A stretch of DNA of 63,902 nucleotides, taken from positions 1 to 63,902 of the forward strand of contig NZ_CAJTLL010000011.1 of NCBI RefSeq assembly GCF_910577135.1, in the 5' to 3' direction. The position numbers and the translations under genes were made by a program. This DNA comes from an uncultured Helicobacter sp. Its GTDB lineage: Bacteria; Campylobacterota; Campylobacteria; Campylobacterales; Helicobacteraceae. Below are positions 11,349-20,704 of this stretch, in pieces; the first letter of the stretch is position 1; every line of letters starts with the position of its first letter. A model generated the notes under the pieces. The model was not told the DNA's origin and searched no databases. It saw only the letters and a program-made list of their open reading frames with translations.

Positions 11349-11780
11349 ATGAAACCAGTAGAACAAGATAAATGGCTTAATAGCTCAAGTGAGAATCTAG
11401 GCATATTGCGTAAATTAGAAGACGATACAATGCTTTTAGCTATGGAAAGAGGCGGATTCTCAAAAGAGGATTTGTCATTTTTGCGTGATGATGAGGGTGA
11501 GGAATATGTGGTATTCCCTCAAAAGCTTTTTGTGCGGTTGCTTACCCGAATTAGAAACATTCAAGAAGAAAAGCTCATTATGAAACTCGAAAAAGATATT
11601 ATCTCACAAATGCCTATTGATTTTGATGATGTGATGGTGGTAGCAAAAAATATTTTAGAATCCTTGCGTTTGAGCGATGGTAGCCTACCTGAAATCAATA
11701 CCGCCCTACTTGCCAAGGATATTAAAAAGAAATATCCTAATTTATTTTTTAATCTTGATTATTTACGTAAATCTAAATAG
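11349..11780 (+). CDS. Conserved Campylobacterota protein upstream of hemN
   Basis: This is a 143-residue soluble, acidic, mostly helical protein without signal or membrane segments. Notable features are a central DEGEEYVVFP stretch followed by a basic helix and a C-terminal AKDIKKKYPNLFFNLDYLRK segment. In H. pylori a small conserved hypothetical gene occupies the same place before hemN and glpC. I believe this is the same family (DUF2603-like), from memory. ATG 11349 begins three bases after the argF stop. No function can be inferred beyond stable association with hemN. Confidence 0.7.
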   Translation: MKPVEQDKWLNSSSENLGILRKLEDDTMLLAMERGGFSKEDLSFLRDDEGEEYVVFPQKLFVRLLTRIRNIQEEKLIMKLEKDIISQMPIDFDDVMVVAKNILESLRLSDGSLPEINTALLAKDIKKKYPNLFFNLDYLRKSK

Positions 11781-11790
11781 GGAGTAAAAT

Positions 11791-13167
11791 TTGAGTGAAA
11801 AGATCGATTTTAGCGCATTTGTGAAGTATTCAAAATCAGCCCCTCGCTACACGAGTTACCCTACTGCTGTGGAGTTTAAGCCCTCTTGGAATGAAACTTC
11901 TTATATTCAAGCCCTTAAACGTGCCAATAGTTCATCGCTCCCACTTTCACTTTATGTGCATTTACCCTTTTGCCGCTCGGCTTGTTATTTTTGTGGTTGT
12001 AATGTCGTCTATACGAGTAAAGAAGAGCGCAAAGGGCGTTATATCCAATATCTCAAAAAAGAGCTTGAGATTCTAAGAGATGTAATAGATACGCAACGTG
12101 AGGTGGTGCAGCTCCACTTTGGAGGTGGCACACCGACATTTTTTAATGCCAATGAACTGCAAGAAGTGATAAGCCTTTTGCGTGGGACTTTTACACATTT
12201 TTCTCCTCAAGCGGAAGTGAGCTGCGAAGTCGACCCTCGATTTTTTGTCAAAGCACAAATGCAGGTTTTAAAGGATAATGGCTTTAATCGCTTAAGTTTT
12301 GGGGTGCAGGATTTTGATGAAAAAGTGCAAGAAGCCATACACAGAAAGCAAGATGTGGCTATCGTGGAAAATGCTATATCTTTGGCACGTGAGTTTGGCA
12401 TTCACTCCGTGAATTTTGATCTCATCTATGGACTGCCCTTTCAAAATGAGCAGAGTTTCGCCCATACGCTTAAGCAGGTGGTGAATCTTAAGCCCGATAG
12501 GTTAGCGATTTTTAACTACGCGCATTTACCTTGGCTCAAAAAAACGATGCGTAAAATTGATGAAACCACTTTGCCTAATCCCGTTCAAAAGCTGGAGATT
12601 CTTAAAAACACCATTGCTTTTTTGCAAAGCTGCGATTATGCGATGATTGGTATGGACCATTTTGCCAAAAAGAGCGATGAGCTCTACTTAGCAAAGCTTA
12701 GTCATCAGTTAAGGCGCAATTTTCAGGGCTACACTACGCGTGGATTCTCTCAAACCATAGGCATTGGGCTTACAAGTATTAGTGAGGGAATGGATTATTA
12801 CTCGCAAAATTATAAAGATATGGCAGCTTATGAATCTGCACTTGATTCAGGGAGGCTACCTGTGGAGCGAGGTGTGGGGCTTACAGAAGAGGATATTTTG
12901 CGCAAAGAAGTGATTATGGGGCTTATGAATAATCTCTGCCTTGATTTTGCCATTATTGAATCAAAGTTTCATATCGATTTTAAGGCGCATTTTGCTAATG
13001 AATTAGAATCCTTGCGTGAATATGAGGAAGTAGGGCTTATAAATATCACGCCACAGGGCATTTACACCTCATCTACAGGCGGTATGCTTATACGCAATAT
13101 CGCTATGGCATTTGATGCTTATCTTGCTGCTCAAAGCGATTCTAAACGTTTTAGCAAAACCATTTAG
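11791..13167 (+). CDS. hemN: Oxygen-independent coproporphyrinogen III oxidase
   Basis: This radical-SAM enzyme decarboxylates coproporphyrinogen III to protoporphyrinogen IX in anaerobic or microaerobic heme synthesis. The cluster motif HLPFCRSACYFCGC (CxxxCxxCxC) lies at about residues 56-69, followed by FGGGTP. The 458-residue length is typical of true HemN rather than HemW. The start is TTG 11791 behind agggagtaaaa. The next gene, a glpC-like Fe-S protein, follows after 9 nt, as in H. pylori. Confidence 0.95.
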   Translation: MSEKIDFSAFVKYSKSAPRYTSYPTAVEFKPSWNETSYIQALKRANSSSLPLSLYVHLPFCRSACYFCGCNVVYTSKEERKGRYIQYLKKELEILRDVIDTQREVVQLHFGGGTPTFFNANELQEVISLLRGTFTHFSPQAEVSCEVDPRFFVKAQMQVLKDNGFNRLSFGVQDFDEKVQEAIHRKQDVAIVENAISLAREFGIHSVNFDLIYGLPFQNEQSFAHTLKQVVNLKPDRLAIFNYAHLPWLKKTMRKIDETTLPNPVQKLEILKNTIAFLQSCDYAMIGMDHFAKKSDELYLAKLSHQLRRNFQGYTTRGFSQTIGIGLTSISEGMDYYSQNYKDMAAYESALDSGRLPVERGVGLTEEDILRKEVIMGLMNNLCLDFAIIESKFHIDFKAHFANELESLREYEEVGLINITPQGIYTSSTGGMLIRNIAMAFDAYLAAQSDSKRFSKTI

Positions 13168-13176
13168 GAGCGCATA

Positions 13177-14469
13177 ATGCTTGATTTGCAAAGTGTAGCA
13201 AGTGCCTGTGTAAAATGTGGCAAATGTATCCCACATTGCACCATTTATATGGTAAATCGTGATGAGGTAACCTCCCCGCGTGGCTTTTTGGATTTGCTTG
13301 GGGCGTATAAACGTGGGGATTTGGAGTTAGATTCTGCAAGCAGAGATATTTTTGAATCCTGCTTTCTTTGCACGACCTGCGTTACACACTGCCCTTCAAG
13401 CCTACCTGTTGATGTAGCCATAGAATCTGTGCGTGTGGATATAGCACAAAAATATGGCATTGCGTGGTATAAGAGGGCGTATTTCTTTCTTCTGCGACAT
13501 CGCAAGATAGCAGATATTGTGTTTAATTTCATACATTTTATTATGCCCTGTGCCTTTAAGGAACAAAATGGGCGGTGGATTTCACGTATTAAACTTTTTA
13601 AAAATGATGAGAATGCAATGGCAAAACGTTCAGTTTTCCCCGTGTGGCGTAAGTCATTTTTGCAAACCTATCAGGGTGATTTGCCCTCATCTTATCCTAC
13701 GCCTCCAATTAATACCTTAAAACATAATCGGGTGGCAATTTTTATTGGCTGCTTGAGTAATTACAATTATGTGAATGTAGGCAAAAGTCTGCTTGAGATT
13801 TTAAATAGACTTGGAATCACTGCTTTTGTGCCACATTTGCAGGAATGCTGTGGCGCGCCGGCATTTTTTACGGGTGATATAAAAAGTGTCGTGCATTTGG
13901 CGAAAAAAAATATTACCTATTTTGAAAGCTTTTGGGAGGAAATTGATGCGATGGTTATCCCTGAAGCTACGTGTGCAGCGATGATTAAGAAAGATTGGCT
14001 ACACGCTTTGAGTGATGAGCCAGAGTGGGCAGAACGATTGGAGAAATTGCTACCCAAGATCGATATGGCGAGTTCGTGGCTTTTTCATCATACGCCCTTG
14101 CAGGAGATTTTGCCTCAAAATTTTAGTACACAAAATATTACATATCACGACCCTTGCCACGCACGTAAGGTGCTTGGGATTCACAAAGAGCCTCGTGCAT
14201 TGCTTAAACAAAGTTTTATCTTAAAAGAAATGAGCGATTCCACGCAATGTTGTGGATTTGGGGGGGTTAGTATGCAGAGTTCGCGCTATGCTCTAACGCT
14301 CAAAGCTGGGCGCACAAAGGCAGATATGATAGAAAAAAGCGGTGCAGAGATTGTAAGTGCCGAATGTGGAGCTTGCCGTATGCAGATAGATAATGCTTTA
14401 ACACAAATTGATTCTAAAGTGCGTTTTGCCCACCCATTGGAGCTTATCGCCCAAGCTTTTCGTTCATAG
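13177..14469 (+). CDS. glpC: Fe-S oxidoreductase, GlpC/GlcF type
   Basis: The 430-residue protein has two N-terminal 4Fe-4S motifs, CVKCGKCIPHC (about residues 11-21) and CFLCTTCVTHCP (about 63-74), and two cysteine-rich CCG domains (ECCGAPAFF near 225 and QCCGFGGVSM near 362). This is the architecture of glycerol-3-phosphate dehydrogenase subunit C and glycolate oxidase subunit GlcF, which pass electrons from a flavoprotein to quinone. The flavoprotein GlcD-like gene lies 14 kb away, at 28722-30113. The gene is co-directional with hemN and spaced for an operon. The electron donor is not fixed by sequence. Confidence 0.85.
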   Translation: MLDLQSVASACVKCGKCIPHCTIYMVNRDEVTSPRGFLDLLGAYKRGDLELDSASRDIFESCFLCTTCVTHCPSSLPVDVAIESVRVDIAQKYGIAWYKRAYFFLLRHRKIADIVFNFIHFIMPCAFKEQNGRWISRIKLFKNDENAMAKRSVFPVWRKSFLQTYQGDLPSSYPTPPINTLKHNRVAIFIGCLSNYNYVNVGKSLLEILNRLGITAFVPHLQECCGAPAFFTGDIKSVVHLAKKNITYFESFWEEIDAMVIPEATCAAMIKKDWLHALSDEPEWAERLEKLLPKIDMASSWLFHHTPLQEILPQNFSTQNITYHDPCHARKVLGIHKEPRALLKQSFILKEMSDSTQCCGFGGVSMQSSRYALTLKAGRTKADMIEKSGAEIVSAECGACRMQIDNALTQIDSKVRFAHPLELIAQAFRS

Positions 14470-14607
14470 ATGTAAAATATTTGTATTTTTGTTATATTTG
14501 GTAAAAAAAGTTTAAAATTCACACAATCTGTATAGTTATATTTGTTATAATTGGCTTACTTTTGCTTAAACGCAAAGACAAGTTTCTTTATCTTTAAAGG
14601 ACATTAT

Positions 14608-15462
14608 ATGAAAGAGTTGCTGCTTGAGACGATTGATAATCTCCCTCCTTTGCCAGAAACCGTAACGAAATTGCAGCAGTATATAGATTCTTCAGGTCGT
14701 GAAGTGCAGTTGCAATGTGTAGTGGATATTATTTCTAAAGATCCACTTTTAACAGGAGATTTGCTTCGTTTGGCAAATTCGCCTTTTTATGGATTTTCTC
14801 GTGAGATTTCTACGCTCAATCAAGTTGTATCTTTACTTGGGATTGCAAATATAAAAAATGTTGTTATTGCTAATTCTTTACGTGGGAATTTCAAAATTGA
14901 TATGTCTCCTTATGGTTTGGATACACAGGATTTTTTGGGAAATTGTAGCAGAGAGGCAGACTTTATCGCAGAGTGGTTTTCCCAAACAGACAAAAAACTT
15001 TCCCAAGTGCTTGTGCCTTGTGCTATGTTGTTGCGTTTGGGAATGATACTTTTTGCAAATACCCTTATAAAAAGTGGCAAGGATAAGGAGTTTTTAGAAC
15101 AGCTTAAGGCAAATCATTTTAGCGATATAGGCTTTGTTGAAACGGAATTTTATGGACTAGATCATTTAACATTTTTAGGCTATTTGTTTGATCATTGGAA
15201 ATTTGATGAGATCCTTATAGAGAGCACAGCTTACATTACTATGCCACACGCTGCCTCCGGTGAAGCGAAGAAAAATGCGTATGCTTTAGCCATTGTAACA
15301 AAAATCTTTGATCCTTATCAGGGGGGAAGTGCTTATAATACAGAAGATTCACTTGCGTTAATCAAAGAAGCAAAGACGCAGAATATTCATTTTGATTTGC
15401 AACGATTTTTAGATATTTTACCACCCGATGCAAAAGCCAATTTAAAGACAGCCAATGCTTAA
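14608..15462 (+). CDS. HDOD-domain protein
   Basis: This 284-residue protein is largely one HDOD domain (about residues 1-210). The N-terminus LETIDNLPPLPETVTKLQQY and SKDPLLTGDLLRLANS are the family hallmarks. HDOD proteins lack the catalytic HD residues and act in signalling. The Campylobacter homologue Cj0248 is linked to motility and stress survival. ATG 14608 follows AAAGGACAT. The upstream region carries a TATAAT-type -10 (near 14545), so it is probably transcribed alone from a housekeeping promoter. Confidence 0.8.
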   Translation: MKELLLETIDNLPPLPETVTKLQQYIDSSGREVQLQCVVDIISKDPLLTGDLLRLANSPFYGFSREISTLNQVVSLLGIANIKNVVIANSLRGNFKIDMSPYGLDTQDFLGNCSREADFIAEWFSQTDKKLSQVLVPCAMLLRLGMILFANTLIKSGKDKEFLEQLKANHFSDIGFVETEFYGLDHLTFLGYLFDHWKFDEILIESTAYITMPHAASGEAKKNAYALAIVTKIFDPYQGGSAYNTEDSLALIKEAKTQNIHFDLQRFLDILPPDAKANLKTANA

Positions 15463-15850
15463 GATATTTGGCTTTAAAGCCTTTTGTATATTTATTTAAA
15501 ATTAAAAGAGCTCTTTCTTCCTATACTTTTGCTTCTATATTCTTATGTAAAAGGAACAATAAGTGGTAGGTTTTATACATCATTCCACACTTATAAAGTT
15601 TATAATCGTGTAATCACAAGCCTTTTTTAAGCATTTAAAGAGCCATAAAACTTTTGATATGCTGATATTCTAAGGTAAGTAAGAAATGAGTTTAAAGGTA
15701 GTCAGCCTAGGCTATATACTTTCACAAAAGAGTGTTTTAGAATGGATTGTGGAAAATCTATCAGCATATCCTTTTTACAATAACGCAAAATTGAGCTTAT
15801 ATTTTAATGGAATCTTTTATAGACCCCTATCTTTTTGCTCAAATATAGGA
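15463..15850. other. Intergenic region between convergent genes, nothing recognised
   Basis: About 390 nt of AT-rich sequence lie between the HDOD gene and the 3' end of cysK. A weak 75-codon frame starting at 15686 runs into cysK and has no family resemblance, so I do not call it. No clear terminator stem was seen. Confidence 0.55.
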
Positions 15851-16756
15851 TTACAGGGTGTTAAACAAATCCGTAGAAAGATATCGCTCGGCAGTGTCAT
15901 TGAGCATTGTTAGCACTTTTGCATTTGGATTTTCTTTAGCGATTTTTAATGCAATGGCGACATTTGCACCACTTGAGATACCCACCATCACACCGATTTT
16001 TCCTAGCTCTTGTGCGGTTTTGATAGCCATTTCGTTTTCAGCTAGTTCAATACTATCAATGACATCACGATTAAGAATCTTAGGGATAAAGTTTGCGCCA
16101 ATACCCTGAATCTTATGCCCGGCAGCCTCTCCTTTTGTAAGTAATGGCGAGGCAGCGGGTTCTACCCCGATAATCTTAATGGCTGGGATCTTTTGCTTTA
16201 GCACTTCGCCTACTCCACTAATTGTCCCACCTGTGCCAAATCCTGCCACGAAGTAATCCAATTTCCCCTCAAAACTCTCATAAATCTCTATTGCTGTCGT
16301 TTTCTTGTGCATTTCCACATTCGCTGGATTCTCAAATTGGCTTGGCATAAAGCTATTGGGTGTGGAATCTAAAATCTCTTGCGCCTTATCAAATGCACCC
16401 TTCATACCGCCACTTGCCGGGGTTAGCACAAGCTCTGCGCCAAAAAGCTGCATTATCTTACGTCTTTCAATACTCATAGATTCAGGCATAGTGAGGATAA
16501 TCTTAAGCCCTAAACTCGCACAAATCATCGCAAGTGAAATCCCCATATTCCCACTCGTGCATTCCACAATGATGCTCTCTTTGTTAATCTTACCATCTTT
16601 TAAAGCTTTGTCTATGATTGCATAGGCTGGGCGGTCTTTGACAGAATGGCTAGGATTAAGAAACTCGCACTTGCCATAAAGATTTGGCGCGAATTGATGC
16701 AAATGCAAAATGGGTGTATTTCCAATGATGTCCGTGATGTTGTGAGCAATTTTCAT
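15851..16756 (-). CDS. cysK: Cysteine synthase (O-acetylserine sulfhydrylase)
   Basis: This PLP enzyme makes cysteine from O-acetylserine and sulfide. Seen are the PLP lysine in NPSHSVKDRPA (about residue 41), the substrate loop ECTSGNMGISLA, the phosphate-binding GFGTGGTISG and a C-terminal NDTAERYLST. Length (301) is normal. The Cys in place of the usual Pro-Thr in E(P)TSGNTG is a mild variation, also seen in some CysM-like enzymes, so thiosulfate-using CysM activity remains possible. ATG 16756 follows aaaggacattat. A perfect 11-bp palindrome (16775-16802) lies immediately upstream and could be an operator. Confidence 0.92.
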   Translation of the reverse strand: MKIAHNITDIIGNTPILHLHQFAPNLYGKCEFLNPSHSVKDRPAYAIIDKALKDGKINKESIIVECTSGNMGISLAMICASLGLKIILTMPESMSIERRKIMQLFGAELVLTPASGGMKGAFDKAQEILDSTPNSFMPSQFENPANVEMHKKTTAIEIYESFEGKLDYFVAGFGTGGTISGVGEVLKQKIPAIKIIGVEPAASPLLTKGEAAGHKIQGIGANFIPKILNRDVIDSIELAENEMAIKTAQELGKIGVMVGISSGANVAIALKIAKENPNAKVLTMLNDTAERYLSTDLFNTL

Positions 16757-16774
16757 ATAATGTCCTTTGGTGAT

Positions 16775-16802
16775 AATGTAGATATTCCTATATATCTACA
16801 TT
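16775..16802. promoter_or_regulatory. Perfect 11-bp palindrome upstream of cysK, operator candidate
   Basis: aatgtagatat (16775-16785) and atatctacatt (16792-16802) are exact inverted complements around 6 nt. The element is about 19 nt upstream of the cysK start codon and about 85 nt upstream of the divergent glycosyltransferase. There is no U-run, so a dimeric regulator site is more likely than a terminator. The regulator is unknown. Confidence 0.55.
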
Positions 16803-16887
16803 TCTCGCTAAAGTCAAGGATTCATTAAAAAATATCAAAAACACGCTACAATTTTTACCCATAAATCACATATTTTAAAGAATCTTG

Positions 16888-18102
16888 ATGAAAAAGCATA
16901 TCACTCTCCTTTGTGACCATAATATCACGCACAAACCCCGATCCAGTCGTATATTAATGCTTTTAGACACGATCAAAGCAGATTCAAAGCAGAATTTAAG
17001 CAATCTCACTTTACACGTTATTTCAAAAGACTGCACGAGCGAGGAGTTTGCAAAACTTGCTAGCAGTGCTACGTTTTTTACTTTTCCTAAAGATAAATCC
17101 AGCAAAGAGCGTAGCATAGCAGAAAATGCTGCAATCCACGCATATTGTCAAAACGGTGCATTTGAAAAGCTTATTTTCACACCCAATCGCGCACATATTT
17201 TGCCACATCTATATACCCTGCCTCCCCAAGATATGCTCATCATAGAGGATATTACCCTGCTACCCTTTGCCACACGCTATAAGCAAACGTACAAAAGTTG
17301 CCATTTGCTTATTGATTTGCGTGAATTTTATCCGCTTGAATATGAAAATGATGAGCAATGGCGTGAGGGCTTGGGGCAGTTTTTCACCCATTTATGCCGC
17401 CATTATCTGCCCTTTGTAGATACTGCCCTAAGCGTGAGTGAAGGCTTATGTGAGCGATACAAAAAAGATTTTCGCATCCCTTGCACACTCTTTTACTCTC
17501 TGCCTCCCTTTTTTGACTATACTCCAAAGCCCACAGACAAGCATCATATAAAGATTCTCTACCACGGCTTTATAAGCCCTGATAGAAGTTCTATGGAGCT
17601 TTTAGACTTAGCCAAACTCCTGCTTAATAGCCCTTACACACTTTATGTAATGGCTCTAAGCAATCAAAAAGGCTTTTTAGAATCTTTTCGCATTCAAGCC
17701 ACCACCTTGCCCTCAATTAAAATGATAGAGCCTGTAAGCCTAGAAATGATTATTCCTACAAGCAGCTCTTATGATATAGGGCTTATCCCTTTTAAGCCCA
17801 CTACTTTTAACCTCGCTCATTGTATGCCAAACAAGCTTTTTGAGTATCTCCAAGCGCGTCTAGCTTTGCTTTGCACACCACTTGATGACATAAGTAACTT
17901 TATTAAAGCTCATCAATGCGGCACACTCACACAAGGCTTTGAAAGTGCTGATATTGCAACTACACTTTTGCGGTTAAGCCCACAAGATATTGACACACAA
18001 AAAGCCCACGCCCATACACAAGCGCAAAAATGGCATATCGGGTATAATAGAAATATTTTAGAAAATCTGCTTCATAAAGTATTGACTATCGACATAAAGT
18101 GA
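16888..18102 (+). CDS. Glycosyltransferase, GT4-like
   Basis: This is a 404-residue soluble protein. The C-terminal half resembles GT-B glycosyltransferases, with ILYHGFISPDRSSMELLDLA (about residues 225-245) at the start of the second Rossmann domain and GLIPFKPTTFNLAHCMPNKL (about 295-315) at the donor-sugar end, where the E of the usual EX7E motif follows in KLFEYLQ. ATG 16888 is preferred over the in-frame TTG three bases earlier. It is transcribed divergently from cysK. Its last 45 nt overlap the 3' end of a small membrane protein gene on the other strand. Acceptor and sugar are not deducible. Confidence 0.7.
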   Translation: MKKHITLLCDHNITHKPRSSRILMLLDTIKADSKQNLSNLTLHVISKDCTSEEFAKLASSATFFTFPKDKSSKERSIAENAAIHAYCQNGAFEKLIFTPNRAHILPHLYTLPPQDMLIIEDITLLPFATRYKQTYKSCHLLIDLREFYPLEYENDEQWREGLGQFFTHLCRHYLPFVDTALSVSEGLCERYKKDFRIPCTLFYSLPPFFDYTPKPTDKHHIKILYHGFISPDRSSMELLDLAKLLLNSPYTLYVMALSNQKGFLESFRIQATTLPSIKMIEPVSLEMIIPTSSSYDIGLIPFKPTTFNLAHCMPNKLFEYLQARLALLCTPLDDISNFIKAHQCGTLTQGFESADIATTLLRLSPQDIDTQKAHAHTQAQKWHIGYNRNILENLLHKVLTIDIK

Positions 18103-18297
18103 AAGTGTAAATCCCATAATACAGATAATAACAAGAAATACAAAAAAACTCGGGCGATAAGGTGAGCGTATAAGGAGAAAAATACTTAATGGAAATAGTA
18201 GCACCCCTAAGCCCACAAATATCCACCCAAGCACACATATAACGATGGCGATGTAAAATGTTATGGGCGTTTGCATTGTGGCTATATTCAATATCAT
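18058..18297 (-). CDS. Small two-to-three-helix membrane protein, coupled to lon
   Basis: The 79-residue protein is almost entirely hydrophobic, with segments at about 10-40 and 48-68 and a basic RSPYRP loop between them. Its ATG (18297) overlaps the lon stop codon in an ATGA junction, so it is likely translated with lon. The 3' end overlaps the convergent glycosyltransferase gene by 45 nt. No family is recognised. Confidence 0.55.
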   Translation of the reverse strand: MILNIATMQTPITFYIAIVICVLGWIFVGLGVLLFPLSIFLLIRSPYRPSFFVFLVIICIMGFTLSLYVDSQYFMKQIF

Positions 18298-20696
18298 TTG
18301 ACAAGTGTGAGTTTTAAAACTTCTGTAATATCACTCACACCGACAATCTCTAGCTTATCTAGCACTTCTTGAGGAATATCTTTCAAATCCCGCTCATAAT
18401 TTTTCTGCGGTATGAGAGCTTTTTTAATCCCCGCCTTATGTGCGGCAATAAGCTTTTCACGTAATCCCCCGATGATAAGCACATTTCCTCGCAATGTCAG
18501 CTCTCCCGTCATCGCTATATGTGCGTGAATCTTTGTATCTGTAAGGATAGAGGCAATCACGCAAGCCATTGCAATCCCTGCACTCGGTCCATCTTTAGGT
18601 GTAGCCCCCTCTGGCACGTGCAAATGAATATCATAGAGTTGATAAATGGGTGTTTTGCTTTGTTCTTTGGACTTTAGAATCTTTTTATCGATAAGCATTT
18701 TTACCACAGAATGCGCGATATGGGCAGATTCTTTCATCACATCGCCAAGGCTTCCTGTAAGTGTGAGTGTGCCTTTACCCTTAATTTTAAGTGCTTCAAT
18801 CTTTAGCACATCGCCGCCTACACTCGTCCAAGCCAAGCCATTCACCACGCCCACCATATCTTTCTTATCTGCAGGAGAGATTTCAAATACCACCTTATCA
18901 AGGAATTTACCAATATTTTGGGGCGTAATATTAATGTTTTTTTCGCCTTGTAAAATCATCGTAGCACTTTTGCGCATAATTTGAGCGATTTTATGCCTTA
19001 GACTTCTCACACCTGCTTCACGTGTGTAAGATTCTATAATATTTTTTAACGCAGGGGTGGTGATTTTTAGCTCCTGTGGATTTAATCCGTGCTTTTGCAG
19101 CTCTTGGGGGATTAAATACTTCTTAGCAATCTCATATTTTTCCTGTGGTGTGTAAGATGAAATCGCAATAAACTCCATTCTATCGCGTAAAGGTGCGGGA
19201 ATAGTGCTAATATCATTAGCTGTAGCGATAAAAATCACTTGCGAGAGGTCAATATCAAAACTGGTATAATAATCCCTAAAAGCGTGATTTTGCTCTGGGT
19301 CTAGAATCTCAAGTAGCACACTTGTAGGATCGCCTCGATAGCTTCTGCCTACCTTATCAATTTCATCAAGCACGATGAGAGGGTTCATTTCCTTTGCCTC
19401 TATTAGTCCTTGTGTAATGCGTCCGGGCATAGCCCCGATATATGTGCGGCGATGCCCACGTAATTCATTTACATCTTCCAATCCCCCAAGCGCGATACGC
19501 ACTAACTGCCGTTTAATGGCTTTAGCAATAGAATTTGCAAGGCTTGTTTTCCCCACACCCGGCGGTCCATAAAAGCATAAAATCGTGCCTTTTTCTTGTT
19601 TTATATCATTTGTATCTGTGGATTTATTTTGCTTAGTGTGAGATTGTGTCTCTTCACGTTTAGCTATCAATTCCTTTACGGCAAAATATTCTACAATGCG
19701 CTCTTTAGGCTTTTGTAAGGAGTAATGGTCTAAATCAAGCTGCCTAGCAACTTTGGCAATGGATAGCTTTTGCTTTGCATATTTGCCAAATGGAATCTCA
19801 AGCACCCACTCGACATAATTTTGTAAAATATTCGCATCGCCACTATCTTGATGCATACGTGATAGCCGTTTAATTTGCTTATACACTTCTTTGTAAGCAT
19901 TCTCACTCATATGGGGCTTTAGCTCATTAAGCTTTTGTTCATATTGCTCTATTTCCTCATCACGTGCGTTTTCTGTGCCAAGCTCTTTTTGAATCTGCTT
20001 AAGCTGCTCTTTAAGGAAATATTCCTTATTGACTTGCTCCATTTTATTATGCACTTTGTTTTTGATCTCCTTTTGGAGCTTTTGGGCTTGTGTCTCCTCA
20101 ATCACTGCATCAATAAGCCATAACACACGTTCCTCGACATTATCTTTTGCAAAAAGTGTGTAAGCGTGAATCTTAGGCAAACGCATAGCCGAAGCGACAA
20201 AGTCTACTATGCGGTTTGGCTCATCATTACTTTCTATGGTCTTTAAAAAATCAGGTGAAAATCGCCCATCAAGATTGGCTAAATGCAGCACTTTCTCACG
20301 CAGCACCTCTAAGAGCGCATTCATTTTATTATGCTCGTATTCTTTATAGTCAAAAATATCAACTTCAGCCTGCAATGGCTCATCGAGGGATTGCAAAATA
20401 GAGAGAATCTTACCACGATACAAACCTTTGCAAAGTAATTTAACACGTCCATCAGGTAGTGCTGTCTCACGCATAATAGAAGCAATCACTCCTACCTCAT
20501 AAAATGATTTTTTTTGCTCTTGTTCATCATCAAAGGCAATAAAGACAAGGCTATTTTCCTCCACTGCTTTATGGGCAGCCTTAATATTATCCTCATCTCG
20601 CGTAAAAAGCGGAATTATCATAAAAGGATATATCAATTCACTCTCGGTAATTACAGGCATTACCATGGGAAAATCATATTGTTGCAGTGTATTCAT
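18294..20696 (-). CDS. lon: ATP-dependent protease Lon
   Basis: This is the cytosolic AAA+ serine protease for misfolded and regulatory proteins. The order is an N-terminal substrate-binding domain (about 1-200), Walker A GPPGVGKTS, Walker B PLIVLDEIDK, and the C-terminal protease domain with catalytic serine in PKDGPSAGIAMA and a downstream lysine dyad residue. About 800 residues is normal. I place the start at the second of two adjacent ATGs (20696) because aggag precedes it with 5-nt spacing. ATG 20699 or an upstream TTG are alternatives. It follows bamD at 8 nt, the same pair and order as in H. pylori. Confidence 0.97.
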   Translation of the reverse strand: MNTLQQYDFPMVMPVITESELIYPFMIIPLFTRDEDNIKAAHKAVEENSLVFIAFDDEQEQKKSFYEVGVIASIMRETALPDGRVKLLCKGLYRGKILSILQSLDEPLQAEVDIFDYKEYEHNKMNALLEVLREKVLHLANLDGRFSPDFLKTIESNDEPNRIVDFVASAMRLPKIHAYTLFAKDNVEERVLWLIDAVIEETQAQKLQKEIKNKVHNKMEQVNKEYFLKEQLKQIQKELGTENARDEEIEQYEQKLNELKPHMSENAYKEVYKQIKRLSRMHQDSGDANILQNYVEWVLEIPFGKYAKQKLSIAKVARQLDLDHYSLQKPKERIVEYFAVKELIAKREETQSHTKQNKSTDTNDIKQEKGTILCFYGPPGVGKTSLANSIAKAIKRQLVRIALGGLEDVNELRGHRRTYIGAMPGRITQGLIEAKEMNPLIVLDEIDKVGRSYRGDPTSVLLEILDPEQNHAFRDYYTSFDIDLSQVIFIATANDISTIPAPLRDRMEFIAISSYTPQEKYEIAKKYLIPQELQKHGLNPQELKITTPALKNIIESYTREAGVRSLRHKIAQIMRKSATMILQGEKNINITPQNIGKFLDKVVFEISPADKKDMVGVVNGLAWTSVGGDVLKIEALKIKGKGTLTLTGSLGDVMKESAHIAHSVVKMLIDKKILKSKEQSKTPIYQLYDIHLHVPEGATPKDGPSAGIAMACVIASILTDTKIHAHIAMTGELTLRGNVLIIGGLREKLIAAHKAGIKKALIPQKNYERDLKDIPQEVLDKLEIVGVSDITEVLKLTLVK

Positions 20697-20704
20697 CATT
20701 GCTC

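Noticed and set aside
14265..14271. G7 run in glpC as a phase-variable site
   Set aside because: It encodes the conserved CCGFGGVSM motif and is short, so codon use explains it.
14551..14566. ttggcttacttttgct upstream of the HDOD gene as a sigma-54 promoter
   Set aside because: GG to GC spacing is 9 nt, not 10, and a TATAAT-type element overlaps it.
15686..15913. 75-codon frame overlapping the end of cysK
   Set aside because: It has no recognisable domain and opposes an intact gene over its last 60 nt.
18646..18984. 112-codon frame antisense to lon
   Set aside because: It overlaps the conserved lon protease domain and has no family match.
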